From positions 1-53,497 of the forward strand of contig QHSR01000023.1 of assembly GCA_003221635.1 (NCBI GenBank): DNA of 53,497 nucleotides, given 5' to 3'. Shown one piece after another: positions 16,942 to 24,751 of the stretch; positions within the stretch are counted from its first letter, which is position 1; each line of letters starts with the position of its first letter. Below the pieces are notes generated by a model that was not told the DNA's origin, ran no database searches, and saw only the letters and a program-made list of their open reading frames with translations. The translations under genes and the position numbers were made by a program. Origin of the DNA: Candidatus Rokuibacteriota bacterium. Its GTDB lineage: Bacteria > Methylomirabilota > Methylomirabilia > Rokubacteriales > CSP1-6.

Positions 16942-17958
16942 CTAGCGACGCGACGGCTCGCCGGCAAACGCGGGCATGATCTCCTTCGCGAAGCGGCGCA
17001 GCGTCTCGATCCCTCCCGTGCTGTTGAGCAGCACGTATTCGGCGCCCACGTCGCGAAGCGTCTGGAGCTTGGTGACGATCTCGTCGGGCGTGCCATAGAG
17101 CGCGCCCGCTTCGGCGGCCTCGAGCGTATTCGCGTAGGTCATGATCGTCGACTTGTTCTGTCCGTCCGGACGCTGCGCGAGGTCGTGGACGCGTCGCCGC
17201 GCCGCCATGCGTGTCTCGAGCGCCTTCTGACGCTCGGCGGCCGTCATCGCCACGTTGATCGAGCGCGTGACCGCGACGCTCATCGGGTCGAAGCGACGAC
17301 CACGCGCCTGCACCTCCGCCTTGAAGAGGGCGATCCGCTCGCCGATCTGCTCGATCGGCGCGAACTGGTCCAGGAGCAGACGGTAGCCGAGATCCGCGAC
17401 CTTCTTGATCGACGCCGGCCGCCCCGCGCCCATCCAGAGCGGCGGATGGGGCTTCTGGGCGGTCGGGGGCTCGACGACGACGTTGTCGAATTGCCAGTAC
17501 TTGCCGCGATGGGACCACGGCGTGTCCGAGGTCCACGCCTTGAGCAGGACTTCCAGGGATTCGTCGAACCGCTCGTCCGCCTCCTCCATAGGAATGCAGA
17601 ACCCGGCGAACTCGTTGTGGCGATAGCCCTGGCCGATGCCGAAGTCGACGCGGCCGCCCGACAGCAGGTCGATCGTCGCGACCTGCTCGGCCAGCAGCAC
17701 CGGGTTGTGCCAGGGCAGCGTGATCACGGCGGTGCCGAGCCGTAGCGTCGTCGTGCGCGCTGCGACCCACGTCAGCAGATTCAAAGTCGCCGAGATCTGG
17801 CCGAAGCCGGTGAAATGGTGCTCGACGACGAAGGAGCTCACGTAGCCGAGCGCCTCGGCCTTGACGTTGTTCTCGACGAACTCCCTGAATCCGGCTCCGC
17901 TGTCGACGTCGGGGCCGCCCCGCTTCGCCTGCGCGCTTCCGAAGATCCCGAACCTCAT
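16942..17958 (-). CDS. LLM-class flavin-dependent oxidoreductase
   Basis: 338 residues, luciferase fold. It starts MRFGIFGSAQA, continues SSFVVEHHFTGFG (the HH pair near the flavin is typical), RLGTAVITLPWHNP, and VDFGIGQGYRHNEF. The ATG at 17958 overlaps by one base (TGATG) the stop of a 26-codon reading frame with a strong ribosome site, so it is probably translated by coupling. Cofactor is probably FMN; substrate unknown. Confidence 0.88.
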   Translation of the reverse strand: MRFGIFGSAQAKRGGPDVDSGAGFREFVENNVKAEALGYVSSFVVEHHFTGFGQISATLNLLTWVAARTTTLRLGTAVITLPWHNPVLLAEQVATIDLLSGGRVDFGIGQGYRHNEFAGFCIPMEEADERFDESLEVLLKAWTSDTPWSHRGKYWQFDNVVVEPPTAQKPHPPLWMGAGRPASIKKVADLGYRLLLDQFAPIEQIGERIALFKAEVQARGRRFDPMSVAVTRSINVAMTAAERQKALETRMAARRRVHDLAQRPDGQNKSTIMTYANTLEAAEAGALYGTPDEIVTKLQTLRDVGAEYVLLNSTGGIETLRRFAKEIMPAFAGEPSRR

Positions 17959-18038
17959 CAGGCGACTCCGTTCTGCTTGGCGGCTTTGAGGGCCGCCTGC
18001 ATCTTCTCGACGTCCGTGTTCGGAATGTCGGTGGCCAT
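17958..18038 (-). CDS. 26-residue small ORF coupled to the LLM gene
   Basis: Begins MATDIPNTDVEKMQAAL and ends NGVA; the middle could form an amphipathic helix. It has the strongest Shine-Dalgarno of the area (GAGGGAGGGAG, four bases before the ATG), and its TGA overlaps the ATG of the LLM gene. It may be a translated leader peptide that sets LLM translation, a real micro-protein, or the surviving start of a deleted gene. No family recognised. Confidence 0.5.
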   Translation of the reverse strand: MATDIPNTDVEKMQAALKAAKQNGVA

Positions 18039-18152
18039 GACTCCCTCCCTCGCACATGAGGCGCGACTGCGCCGTAGCCTACCATACCGTGCCCAACCTC
18101 GAGCCCGGAGGCCGATGGCTCCCCCATCCCCGGTGTGATAAGTACGGCAGCG

Positions 18153-19175
18153 GTGGAGATCGGGTTCTTCTTCTGGCCGTTCACGGTCGATCTGACGCTG
18201 CGCATGGCGGCGGCGGCCGAACGATTCGGGTGGGACATGATCGGGGTCGCCGACACCCCCGGCAACGCCATGGACCCCTGGGTCGCGGCCACGCTCGTCG
18301 CCGAGCACACGAGACGGCCGAAGGTCGCGGTGTGTGTCACGAATCTCGTGACTCGCCACCCGGCGGTGACGGCGGCCGCCATCGCGTCGCTCGACCTGCT
18401 CTCCCGCGGTCGCGCGGTCCTGGGCGTGGGCGCGGGCCACAGCGGCACCAAGAATCTCGGGGTGAAGGGCTCGTCGGCGGCCGCGCTGGCCGAGGGCGTG
18501 ACCGTCATCAAGCAACTCCTCACCGGCCAGCCCGCCGACTACCGCGGAGGCACCGCCCACCTACCCTGGGTGACGCACGCACCCCGGGTCTTCCAGGCGG
18601 CGTCCGTGCCAAAGTCGCTCGCCGCGGCGGGCGCGGCGGCCGACGGTGTGTTCATCAACTACGGGCTCGATGCGGTCAGCCTGCGGGTATCGGCCGGACA
18701 CGTCGCTCGGGGCGCGGAGTCGGTCGGTCGGCCCGCCGACGATCTCGAGGTCTGGCAGATCGCATGCCTGGACTGTCACCTCGAGCGTGACGTGGCGCGA
18801 CGAACGCTGGGCGCGATCCTGGCGTTCGTGTCGAGCTACGTGATCGGCGGCGGCGACGACCTCGCCGCCCGCGGGGTGCCGGCCCCCTTCGTCGAGCCGC
18901 TACGCGAGCTGCGGCGTCGGTACAGCACGCGGCCGGGTGACGCGGACGCGCGCCTGGTCGAGGAGCTCGGCCTCTTCGAGTATCTGGCCAGACGACTGGC
19001 GCTCTGGGGAGATCCGGAGGATTGCCTGCGCCAGGCGCTGGAGGCGAAGGCGGCCGGTGTGAAACGGCTCATGCTCACGGTGAGCCTCGCCGCCGACCCA
19101 GTCGGAACGGTCGAGCTGTTCGGAGCGCAGGTCTTGCCCGCGTTACGGCGCGTCGATGACGCGCGTCCGAAGTAG
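18153..19175 (+). CDS. LLM-class (F420-type) oxidoreductase
   Basis: 340 residues resembling the methylenetetrahydromethanopterin-reductase-like branch of the luciferase superfamily: EIGFFFWPFTVDLTLRMA at the start, VAVCVTNLVTRHPAV, AVLGVGAGHSGTKNLGV and GVKRLMLTVSLAADP near the end. Many in this branch use F420; a GTG at 18135 would add six residues before the first beta strand, so I prefer 18153. It is divergent from the coupled small ORF/LLM pair. Its 3' end overlaps the remnant CoA-transferase gene by 33 bases. Confidence 0.85.
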   Translation: MEIGFFFWPFTVDLTLRMAAAAERFGWDMIGVADTPGNAMDPWVAATLVAEHTRRPKVAVCVTNLVTRHPAVTAAAIASLDLLSRGRAVLGVGAGHSGTKNLGVKGSSAAALAEGVTVIKQLLTGQPADYRGGTAHLPWVTHAPRVFQAASVPKSLAAAGAAADGVFINYGLDAVSLRVSAGHVARGAESVGRPADDLEVWQIACLDCHLERDVARRTLGAILAFVSSYVIGGGDDLAARGVPAPFVEPLRELRRRYSTRPGDADARLVEELGLFEYLARRLALWGDPEDCLRQALEAKAAGVKRLMLTVSLAADPVGTVELFGAQVLPALRRVDDARPK

Positions 19176-19372
19176 CTCGGCGATGCGCTCGGCGGGATAG
19201 CCGAGGAGGCCACCGAGCACCGCGCGCGTGTGCTCGCCGACGCGATACGCCGCGGGGCCGCGCGGTCCCAGGGACTCGCCATCGACGTGATACGGGCTGG
19301 CGGACCCGCCAGGACCCGGGTCAGATCCAGGATGGTGACGCCGACCAGGGGCAGATCGTCCGGGGCGCTCAG
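19143..19372 (-). pseudogene. Internally deleted CoA-transferase remnant
   Basis: Two ends of a family III CoA-transferase without its middle. On the reverse strand the N-terminal part reads LPLVGVTILDLTRVLAGP (to about 19306), the standard first strand and loop. In another frame the C-terminal part reads GPAAYRVGEHTRAVLGG ... AERIAEL and stops at 19143, the standard last helices of the family. About 300 residues are missing between them and the frames do not match. The N-terminal part may have started at a CTG overlapping the stop of the acid phosphatase gene. Confidence 0.75.
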
Positions 19373-20247
19373 GGGCCGGGCCAGGCGTCCAGCACGCCGC
19401 GCTTCAACCTGCGTCGCTCGCCGTCGGACAGCTTGAAATCGTGGCCGAAGGGCGCCGACTCGAAGGAGCCGTAGGCCGGGTTCGCGATCATGATCCACTC
19501 GCGACCCCAGCGATCCTTGTGCTGCTCCAGCACCTTCAGGCGCTCCGCCTCGGTGCCGCGGTACTCGTCGACGAAGTCGCCGAAGTTGTCGCCGACGTTG
19601 AGAAGGACGCGGTAGCTCCTGGCAACGTGGGCGCGGCGGGTTCCCTTCGCCGAGCCCCAGTGGGGCTGCTTGCGGGCCATGAGCATGGTGTCGACCTTGC
19701 CGCCCATCGGGAAGCCGAACCTCTCGAGGTTCTTACGCGTCGCTGGCTCTTCCTCGGCGGTGCGGTTGGAGATGTAGAACACCTTCACCCCCTTCGCGTC
19801 CGCGTACCGGGCGAACTCGAGCGCGCCGGGAATCGGAGGCGACGCCACGGTGTTGACGTACGCATTCCAGGTTTTCGCGTCGAACGTCGTGCCCTTGAGC
19901 GCCATCCACGCCTGATATCCGGAGTTGTCGAGAATCGTCTCGTCGATGTCGAGGATCACGGCGGTGGGAAACGACTGGTAAGCGCCGGCTTGCTCCTTCG
20001 GGGCGCCGGTCCAGCTCGGGTCCGCCAGCGCCTGGTCGAGACGGATCCGTGCCAGCGCGAAGGCCGTGAGGGCGCTGGCCTTGAACTCGACGGACCGCTG
20101 CATCCACAGGACGGCGTTGAGGAGGTCGCTGGCGGGCGGATCCGGGGCCTGCTGGGCCAGGGCCGGCGCGCTCGATCCGAGCGCGGCGATCAGAGCCAGG
20201 ATCGCCAGCCACCCGCCCTGTCGGCGTCTGTCGTGCGCAGCGATCAT
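19369..20247 (-). CDS. Secreted acid phosphatase (HAD, e(P4)-like)
   Basis: 292 residues. Signal peptide 1-32 (WLAILALIAALG ... ALAQ). HAD subfamily IIIB: motif I VILDIDETILDN with D100 and D102, motif II VFYISNRT, and motif IV region VGDNFGDF. The family includes lipoprotein e(P4) and class B-like periplasmic phosphatases that strip phosphate from nucleotides, including NMN. The lipobox cysteine of e(P4) is absent, so it is probably soluble in the periplasm. It follows the nucleoside deoxyribosyltransferase gene by 12 bases, which suggests nucleotide scavenging. Confidence 0.88.
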   Translation of the reverse strand: MIAAHDRRRQGGWLAILALIAALGSSAPALAQQAPDPPASDLLNAVLWMQRSVEFKASALTAFALARIRLDQALADPSWTGAPKEQAGAYQSFPTAVILDIDETILDNSGYQAWMALKGTTFDAKTWNAYVNTVASPPIPGALEFARYADAKGVKVFYISNRTAEEEPATRKNLERFGFPMGGKVDTMLMARKQPHWGSAKGTRRAHVARSYRVLLNVGDNFGDFVDEYRGTEAERLKVLEQHKDRWGREWIMIANPAYGSFESAPFGHDFKLSDGERRRLKRGVLDAWPGP

Positions 20248-20259
20248 GTCGGCTCTCCC

Positions 20260-20760
20260 TCAGGGCGCCGTCGCGCGCAGGTGGCGCAGGCTCGGCCCCA
20301 GATCCTCGTAGCGACTCACGATAGTACCGCCGCTCTCGCGAATGAAGAACTCGACCTGAAGGTTGACGGTGGAGCCCTCGTTGTCGGCGCTCAGCCGGAC
20401 GTCGCCCCGGTAGCCGACGATGAGCTTTCCGCGCGCGAACGCGTAGCCGATCTCCGCCGCGGTGCCGCTGTCCACGTCGGTGCCGTCGAGAATGGCGACC
20501 ACGCCGTGCGCCCGATCGATCGCGGCCCGATTGGTGGCGCCCATCTCCCGATTGAGCTTCCGCCACGCCTCGCGCTTTTCCGGTCCGTAGGGCAACCGCT
20601 GAACCGTCTCGATCTTCCGCGAATCGGTCAGGGCCCAGGGGTCGAGGACCTCGTATCCGAGACTCGTCACGAAGGGAACGAGGACCGCGTGGTAGAAGTG
20701 GCGCCCCGCCTCCGAGAAGCCCAGCGGCCCGGCCATGTAGATCCGCGGCGTGGCATCCAC
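20260..20760 (-). CDS. Nucleoside 2-deoxyribosyltransferase
   Basis: 166 residues. Opening IYMAGPLGFSEAGRHFY matches the family's substrate-binding loop, and DSGTAAEIGYAFARGK near residue 100 holds the catalytic glutamate in its conserved GTAxExGxA context. DGTDVDSG precedes it. The enzyme moves deoxyribose between bases or hydrolyses deoxynucleosides in the cytoplasm. It is co-oriented with the acid phosphatase and divergent from the BMP-family binding-protein gene 60 bases away, tying it to nucleoside uptake. Confidence 0.92.
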   Translation of the reverse strand: MDATPRIYMAGPLGFSEAGRHFYHAVLVPFVTSLGYEVLDPWALTDSRKIETVQRLPYGPEKREAWRKLNREMGATNRAAIDRAHGVVAILDGTDVDSGTAAEIGYAFARGKLIVGYRGDVRLSADNEGSTVNLQVEFFIRESGGTIVSRYEDLGPSLRHLRATAP

Positions 20761-20806
20761 GAGGCTCCGAGAATAGCCGACGGCCAGCGACCTCGCCAGT
20801 CGATGC

Positions 20807-20812
20807 TATATC
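20807..20812 (+). promoter_or_regulatory. -10-like box before the BMP gene
   Basis: TATATC lies eight bases before the ATG at 20821, with no Shine-Dalgarno and no recognisable -35. A transcript from it would have almost no leader. Confidence 0.35.
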
Positions 20813-20820
20813 ATCGGGCC

Positions 20821-21807
20821 ATGCGCACCCTGAGGACGCTCGCCGTCGTGATCGTTACCGCGACGGCGCTGACCGGCCACGTCCTGGCCCAGGAGTTCGT
20901 CCCGGCGATCGTGTTCGACATGGGCGGGAAGTTCGACAAGTCCTTCAACGAGGCCGCGTACACCGGCGCCGAACGCTTCAAGAAGGAGACGGGAATCGCG
21001 TATCGCGAGTTCGAGGTGACGAACGAGGCGCAGCGCGAGCAGGCGCTGCGCAACATGGCGCGACGCGGCTCCCAGGTGGTCGTGGGGATCGGCTTCGGTC
21101 AGGCCAGCGGCGTCGAGAAGGTGGCCCGGGAATTCCCTGCGCTCAAGTTCGTCATCATCGACGCGATCGTGAGCCTGCCCAACGTCCAGTCGGTCGTCTT
21201 CAAGGAGCACGAGGGCTCGTTCCTGGTGGGCATGGCGGCGGCGATGGCGTCGAAGACCGGCAAGATCGGCTTCGTCGGCGGGATGGACATCCCGTTGATC
21301 CGCCGCTTCGCCCTCGGGTACGAGGAAGGGGCGAAGCACGTCAACCCGAGGATCGAGATCTACCAGAACATGACGGGGACGACGCCCGCGGCCTGGAACG
21401 ACCCGACCCGCGGCGGCGAGCTGGCGCGGAGCCAGTTCGATCGCGGGGCCGATATCATCTATGCGGCCGCCGGCGCCACCGGGCTCGGCGTGCTCCAGGC
21501 GGCCAAAGACAAGGGGCGACTCGCCATCGGCGTCGACTCGAATCAGAACCACATCCATCCCGGGTCTGTCCTGACCTCGATGATCAAGCGGGTCGACCTG
21601 GCCGTCTTCGAGACCTTCAAGGCCGCGAAGGACGGAACGTGGAGAGCGGGCGTGCGCTCGCTGGGCGTCGCCGAGGGCGGGGTCAGCTTCTCGCTCGATC
21701 AGCACAATCGGGGCTTGATCACCCCGGAGATGGAGAAGCGGCTCCAGCAGGCGCGAGCCGACATCGTCGCCGGCAAGATCAAGGTCACGGACTACATGGC
21801 CAAGTAG
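20821..21807 (+). CDS. BMP-family nucleoside-type ABC binding protein
   Basis: 328 residues. Signal peptide 1-23 (hydrophobic run, HVLAQ), then the basic-membrane-protein (PF02608) fold: IVFDMGGKFDKSFNEAAYTG, QVVVGIGFGQASGVEKVA, GKIGFVGGMDIPLIRRFALGYEEG, and IIYAAAGATGLGVLQAA. BMP proteins bind purine or pyrimidine nucleosides in the periplasm and hand them to an ABC importer. The matching ATPase (24748) and permeases (32326, 33438) lie downstream on the same strand, separated by foreign genes. The start is probably leaderless. Confidence 0.92.
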   Translation: MRTLRTLAVVIVTATALTGHVLAQEFVPAIVFDMGGKFDKSFNEAAYTGAERFKKETGIAYREFEVTNEAQREQALRNMARRGSQVVVGIGFGQASGVEKVAREFPALKFVIIDAIVSLPNVQSVVFKEHEGSFLVGMAAAMASKTGKIGFVGGMDIPLIRRFALGYEEGAKHVNPRIEIYQNMTGTTPAAWNDPTRGGELARSQFDRGADIIYAAAGATGLGVLQAAKDKGRLAIGVDSNQNHIHPGSVLTSMIKRVDLAVFETFKAAKDGTWRAGVRSLGVAEGGVSFSLDQHNRGLITPEMEKRLQQARADIVAGKIKVTDYMAK

Positions 21808-21843
21808 CTGACCGATCGTCGCCAATGCTGATCGGTCTGAGTG

Positions 21844-21861
21844 AACGCCTTTACGCGTTTT
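21844..21861 (+). terminator. Weak intrinsic terminator candidate
   Basis: AACGC (21844-21848) and GCGTT (21855-21859) form a five-pair hairpin with a six-base loop followed by TT, 37 bases after the BMP stop codon. The stem is short and the T run is poor, so this is tentative. Confidence 0.25.
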
Positions 21862-21898
21862 GAGAGTCGCTCCATCGGAAAGGCCATGAGGTAGTGAC

Positions 21899-22759
21899 AT
21901 GTGGGTGCGCGTCAATGGTGTGCGGCTCTTCTTTGATGTCGAGGGCCCGAGCCTGGTGTCCGACGGTCCCGCGATGCGGGAGAGGCCGACGATCGTTCTC
22001 CTCCACGGTGGTCCAGGATTTGACCACTCGATCTATAAACCGTCGCTCTCCTCCTTAGCCGATATCGCCCAGGTGGTGTTTGTCGACCAGCGCGGGAACG
22101 GCCGCAGCGATCCTGGCCCCCAGGAGAGTTGGACCTTGGCCCAGTGGGGCGACGACGTGCGTGCCTTCTGCGAGGAGCTCGGAATCGTGCGGCCGATCGT
22201 TCTGGGCATGTCGTTTGGTGGGACGGTTGCCCTGGCGTACGCCACGCGCCATCCGGCCCACCCCGCCAAGCTGATTCTCGGGAACACTGAAGCCGCCGGC
22301 GGGACGTATCGAGAGCGTCGAGTTGCGCTGTTCGAGCGCTTCGGCGGACCGGAGGTCGGCGCGCTGGCCCGCCGTCGGTTCCTCGACGGGCATACGGACG
22401 CAGCGACGCTCGAAGCCTGGATCCGCTTGGCCTTCCCTCTCTACAGTCGGACGCCACGCGATCCTGACGTGATCCGACGCGTCATCCGCCATCCTGAGGT
22501 CACGCGCTGGTTCACACGACCCGGTGGCGAGGGTCACACGTTCGACTTCTTCCAGACCCTTCCTCAGATTCAATGTCCGACCCTCGTGTTAGGCGGGGAG
22601 GAAGACCCGATGACTCCCATCGAGTGTCAGGAGGATATCGCGGCGGCTCTGCCGGCACATCTGGTTCGTTTCGAGCGCTTTCCAGGCTGTGGCCACACTG
22701 TGCTCGTCGACGCACCCGAGCGCGCCATGGCAGTGATCCGGGACTTCATCGCTCACTGA
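21899..22759 (+). CDS. Alpha/beta hydrolase (proline-iminopeptidase-like)
   Basis: 286 residues. Oxyanion loop LLHGGPGFDHS near residue 38 (the HGGPG motif typical of proline iminopeptidases), FVDQRGNGRSD, nucleophile elbow GMSFGG near 113, acid in GGEEDPMTP and His in CGHTVL. It probably hydrolyses a small ester or N-terminal peptide bond in the cytoplasm. First gene of a lower-GC block that separates the BMP gene from its ATPase gene; codon third positions are visibly less GC-biased than in the neighbours. Confidence 0.88.
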   Translation: MWVRVNGVRLFFDVEGPSLVSDGPAMRERPTIVLLHGGPGFDHSIYKPSLSSLADIAQVVFVDQRGNGRSDPGPQESWTLAQWGDDVRAFCEELGIVRPIVLGMSFGGTVALAYATRHPAHPAKLILGNTEAAGGTYRERRVALFERFGGPEVGALARRRFLDGHTDAATLEAWIRLAFPLYSRTPRDPDVIRRVIRHPEVTRWFTRPGGEGHTFDFFQTLPQIQCPTLVLGGEEDPMTPIECQEDIAAALPAHLVRFERFPGCGHTVLVDAPERAMAVIRDFIAH

Positions 22760-22886
22760 GATGGCTCAAGGGCGGGAACGCCTCGCCGATCAAGCCGTCT
22801 CACGCCGCCCGCAACTTGCCGAGGGGTTCACCAAGAACACGTTCACCGCGATGGTCATGACTAGACTCGAACGAGGAGAAAACACC

Positions 22887-23384
22887 ATGCAAGCTGCTCA
22901 AAGGATCACCCCGTGTTTGTGGTTCGATGACCAAGCTGAAGAGGCCGTAAAGTTCTATGCCGCGATCTTCAGAAATTCAAAGGTCGTAAACGTTGCCCGG
23001 TACGGGGAAGCTGGACGTGAGGTCCACGGAAAACCAGCGGGCACGGTAATGACCGTGGCATTCGAGCTTGATGGGCAGGCGTTCACCGCACTCAACGGTG
23101 GCCCGATGTTCAAATTCAACGAGGCCATCTCGTTCCAAGTCAATTGCGAGACGCAGGCGGACGTGGACTATTACTGGGACAAACTATCGGAAGGCGGGGA
23201 TAAACAGGCACAGCAGTGCGGCTGGCTCAAGGACAAATACGGCGTTTCGTGGCAAGTTGTTCCCCGAGTTTTGCTCGAGATGATTCAGGACCCCGATTCC
23301 CAGAAATCCCAAAGAGCCATGGAGGCCATGCTGAAAATGAAGAAGATCGACATTCAAGCGCTAAAGCGCGCCTACGCTGGATAG
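22887..23384 (+). CDS. VOC-superfamily (PhnB/YjdN-like) protein
   Basis: 165 residues. Opens ITPCLWFDDQAEEAVKFYAAIF, the hallmark of the PhnB-like branch of the vicinal-oxygen-chelate fold; then VAFELDGQAFTALNGGP and YWDKLSEGG with GWLKDKYGVSWQVVP. Members are often annotated as 3-demethylubiquinone methyltransferase-domain proteins, but their activity is mostly unknown. The ATG at 22887 has GAGGAG upstream. It has the lowest GC of the window (many A and T at third positions), supporting a separate origin. Confidence 0.88.
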   Translation: MQAAQRITPCLWFDDQAEEAVKFYAAIFRNSKVVNVARYGEAGREVHGKPAGTVMTVAFELDGQAFTALNGGPMFKFNEAISFQVNCETQADVDYYWDKLSEGGDKQAQQCGWLKDKYGVSWQVVPRVLLEMIQDPDSQKSQRAMEAMLKMKKIDIQALKRAYAG

Positions 23385-23402
23385 CATCGCGCAACGAGGC
23401 CA

Positions 23403-24500
23403 ATGATGACACGTGTCCAGCTGACGTTGAAGAGCGTTCGAGCGCGGCCTGTGGTCGTGCCCTTGAAGCGGCCCGTGGTCTCGAAAGTCGGCCTATTCCG
23501 AGACTGGCCCATGATCCTGATCGACCTGTACACCAGCGAAGGCGTGGTCGGTCACAGCTACCTCGAGCCCTATCTCAAGCAGTCGATGCGTTACATCATC
23601 GCGGCGATCGAGGATCTTGCCGACGCGGCGAAGGGCCAGCCGGTGGCGCCATTCGACGGGTACCGTCGAGGCATCGGCTCGCTCCATCTCGTTGGCCGGG
23701 AAGGCGTATCCCTGATCGCCGTGTCCGGTCTCGATATGGCCGCCTGGGATGCCTTGGCCAAGGCGGCCGACATGCCGCTCGCCGTTTTCCTCGGCGGGAC
23801 CGTTGGACCGGTGCCCGCCTACAACAGCAACGGGCTCTGGTTGACGCCGGTCGATGAATTAGCCTCCGAGGCGGCTGCGCTCGTCGCCGAAGGAGGATTC
23901 ACCGGGCTCAAGCTCCGACTGGGACGAGAACAGGTAGCCGATGATCTCGCGGCCATCGCTGCCGTGCGCGAAGCGGCCGGCGCCACCATCAAGCTCATGT
24001 GCGATTTCAATCAGGGGTTGGCGTTGGGGGACGCGCTCGTGCGATGCCATGCGCTCGACGATCAGGGGCTTTATTGGTTCGAGGAACCTACCACCTACGA
24101 CAACATTCCGGGCCACGCCCAGCTTGCGCGTGAGCTGAAGACTCCCGTTCAACTGGGGGAGAACTTTTACGGGCCTCGCCTGCTGTATCAGGCGGTGCTT
24201 GCCGGTGCGAGCGACTACGTTATGCCCGACCTCATGCGGATCGGCGGTGTGACCGGGTGGCTACGGGCGGCCGCGATCACCAGCGCGGCGGGTATTCCCA
24301 TGTCCACGCATCTCTACCCGGAGATCGCCGCGCATCTGATGCGTGTCACCGATACCGCGCACTGGCTCGAGTGGCAGGATTGGGCCTACCCGATACTGTC
24401 CGAGCCGTTCAGACTCGCGAACGGTCACCTCACGGTTCCGGACAGGCCGGGCCAAGGCATCGCGTGGGACGAGAAGGCTGTCGCCAAATTCACGCAATGA
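23403..24500 (+). CDS. Enolase-superfamily enzyme (mandelate-racemase-like)
   Basis: 365 residues. Capping domain about 1-130, then a barrel with LKLRLG (base position), metal ligands in MCDFNQG, WFEEPT and QLGENFYG, and STHLYPE with the histidine of the second base. Such enzymes remove the alpha-proton of a carboxylate to racemise or dehydrate it. It carries the full set of catalytic residues. The ATG of the next, broken gene overlaps its stop (ATGA). Substrate unknown. Confidence 0.9.
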   Translation: MMTRVQLTLKSVRARPVVVPLKRPVVSKVGLFRDWPMILIDLYTSEGVVGHSYLEPYLKQSMRYIIAAIEDLADAAKGQPVAPFDGYRRGIGSLHLVGREGVSLIAVSGLDMAAWDALAKAADMPLAVFLGGTVGPVPAYNSNGLWLTPVDELASEAAALVAEGGFTGLKLRLGREQVADDLAAIAAVREAAGATIKLMCDFNQGLALGDALVRCHALDDQGLYWFEEPTTYDNIPGHAQLARELKTPVQLGENFYGPRLLYQAVLAGASDYVMPDLMRIGGVTGWLRAAAITSAAGIPMSTHLYPEIAAHLMRVTDTAHWLEWQDWAYPILSEPFRLANGHLTVPDRPGQGIAWDEKAVAKFTQ

Positions 24501-24751
24501 GTAACAGAGCTGCGAGATTTGGACGAGTTGCGAGAGCCATCCTCGGGCGTGATCTGCTTCCCAGCGATGGGACGCCTGAGCAGCGGATCCGTGCGACCGA
24601 AGAGAGGCTTCGAATCGGCCTGCCTGCCGCGATGCGCGAGTACTACCTTGCCGCCGGCGAGGCCGATCGGTTGAGCCGAGCTCATCACCTCCTCTTCCGG
24701 CCTGAGGATTCAGGAGCCTTGAGGACCTCGTCCAGGAGCCGAACAGCGTGA
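24497..24751 (+). pseudogene. Truncated SMI1/KNR4 (SUKH)-like gene
   Basis: 84 codons. Residues 28-70 (RATEERLRIGLPAAMREYYLAAG ... in outline) match the start of SUKH-type proteins, in which an acidic helix is followed by LPxxxREYY. After LLFRPED the similarity stops and the frame runs into the upstream region of the ABC ATPase gene, so the rest of the domain is lost. Start overlaps the enolase-superfamily stop (ATGA). Probably the damaged right edge of the inserted block. Confidence 0.5.

Noticed and set aside
15232-17745. Very long open frame (837 codons) on the + strand
   Set aside because: It lies antisense to the family-5 binding-protein and LLM genes, whose motifs are unmistakable. Its Arg/Asp/Val/Leu-rich composition is what GC-rich codon bias creates on the opposite strand.
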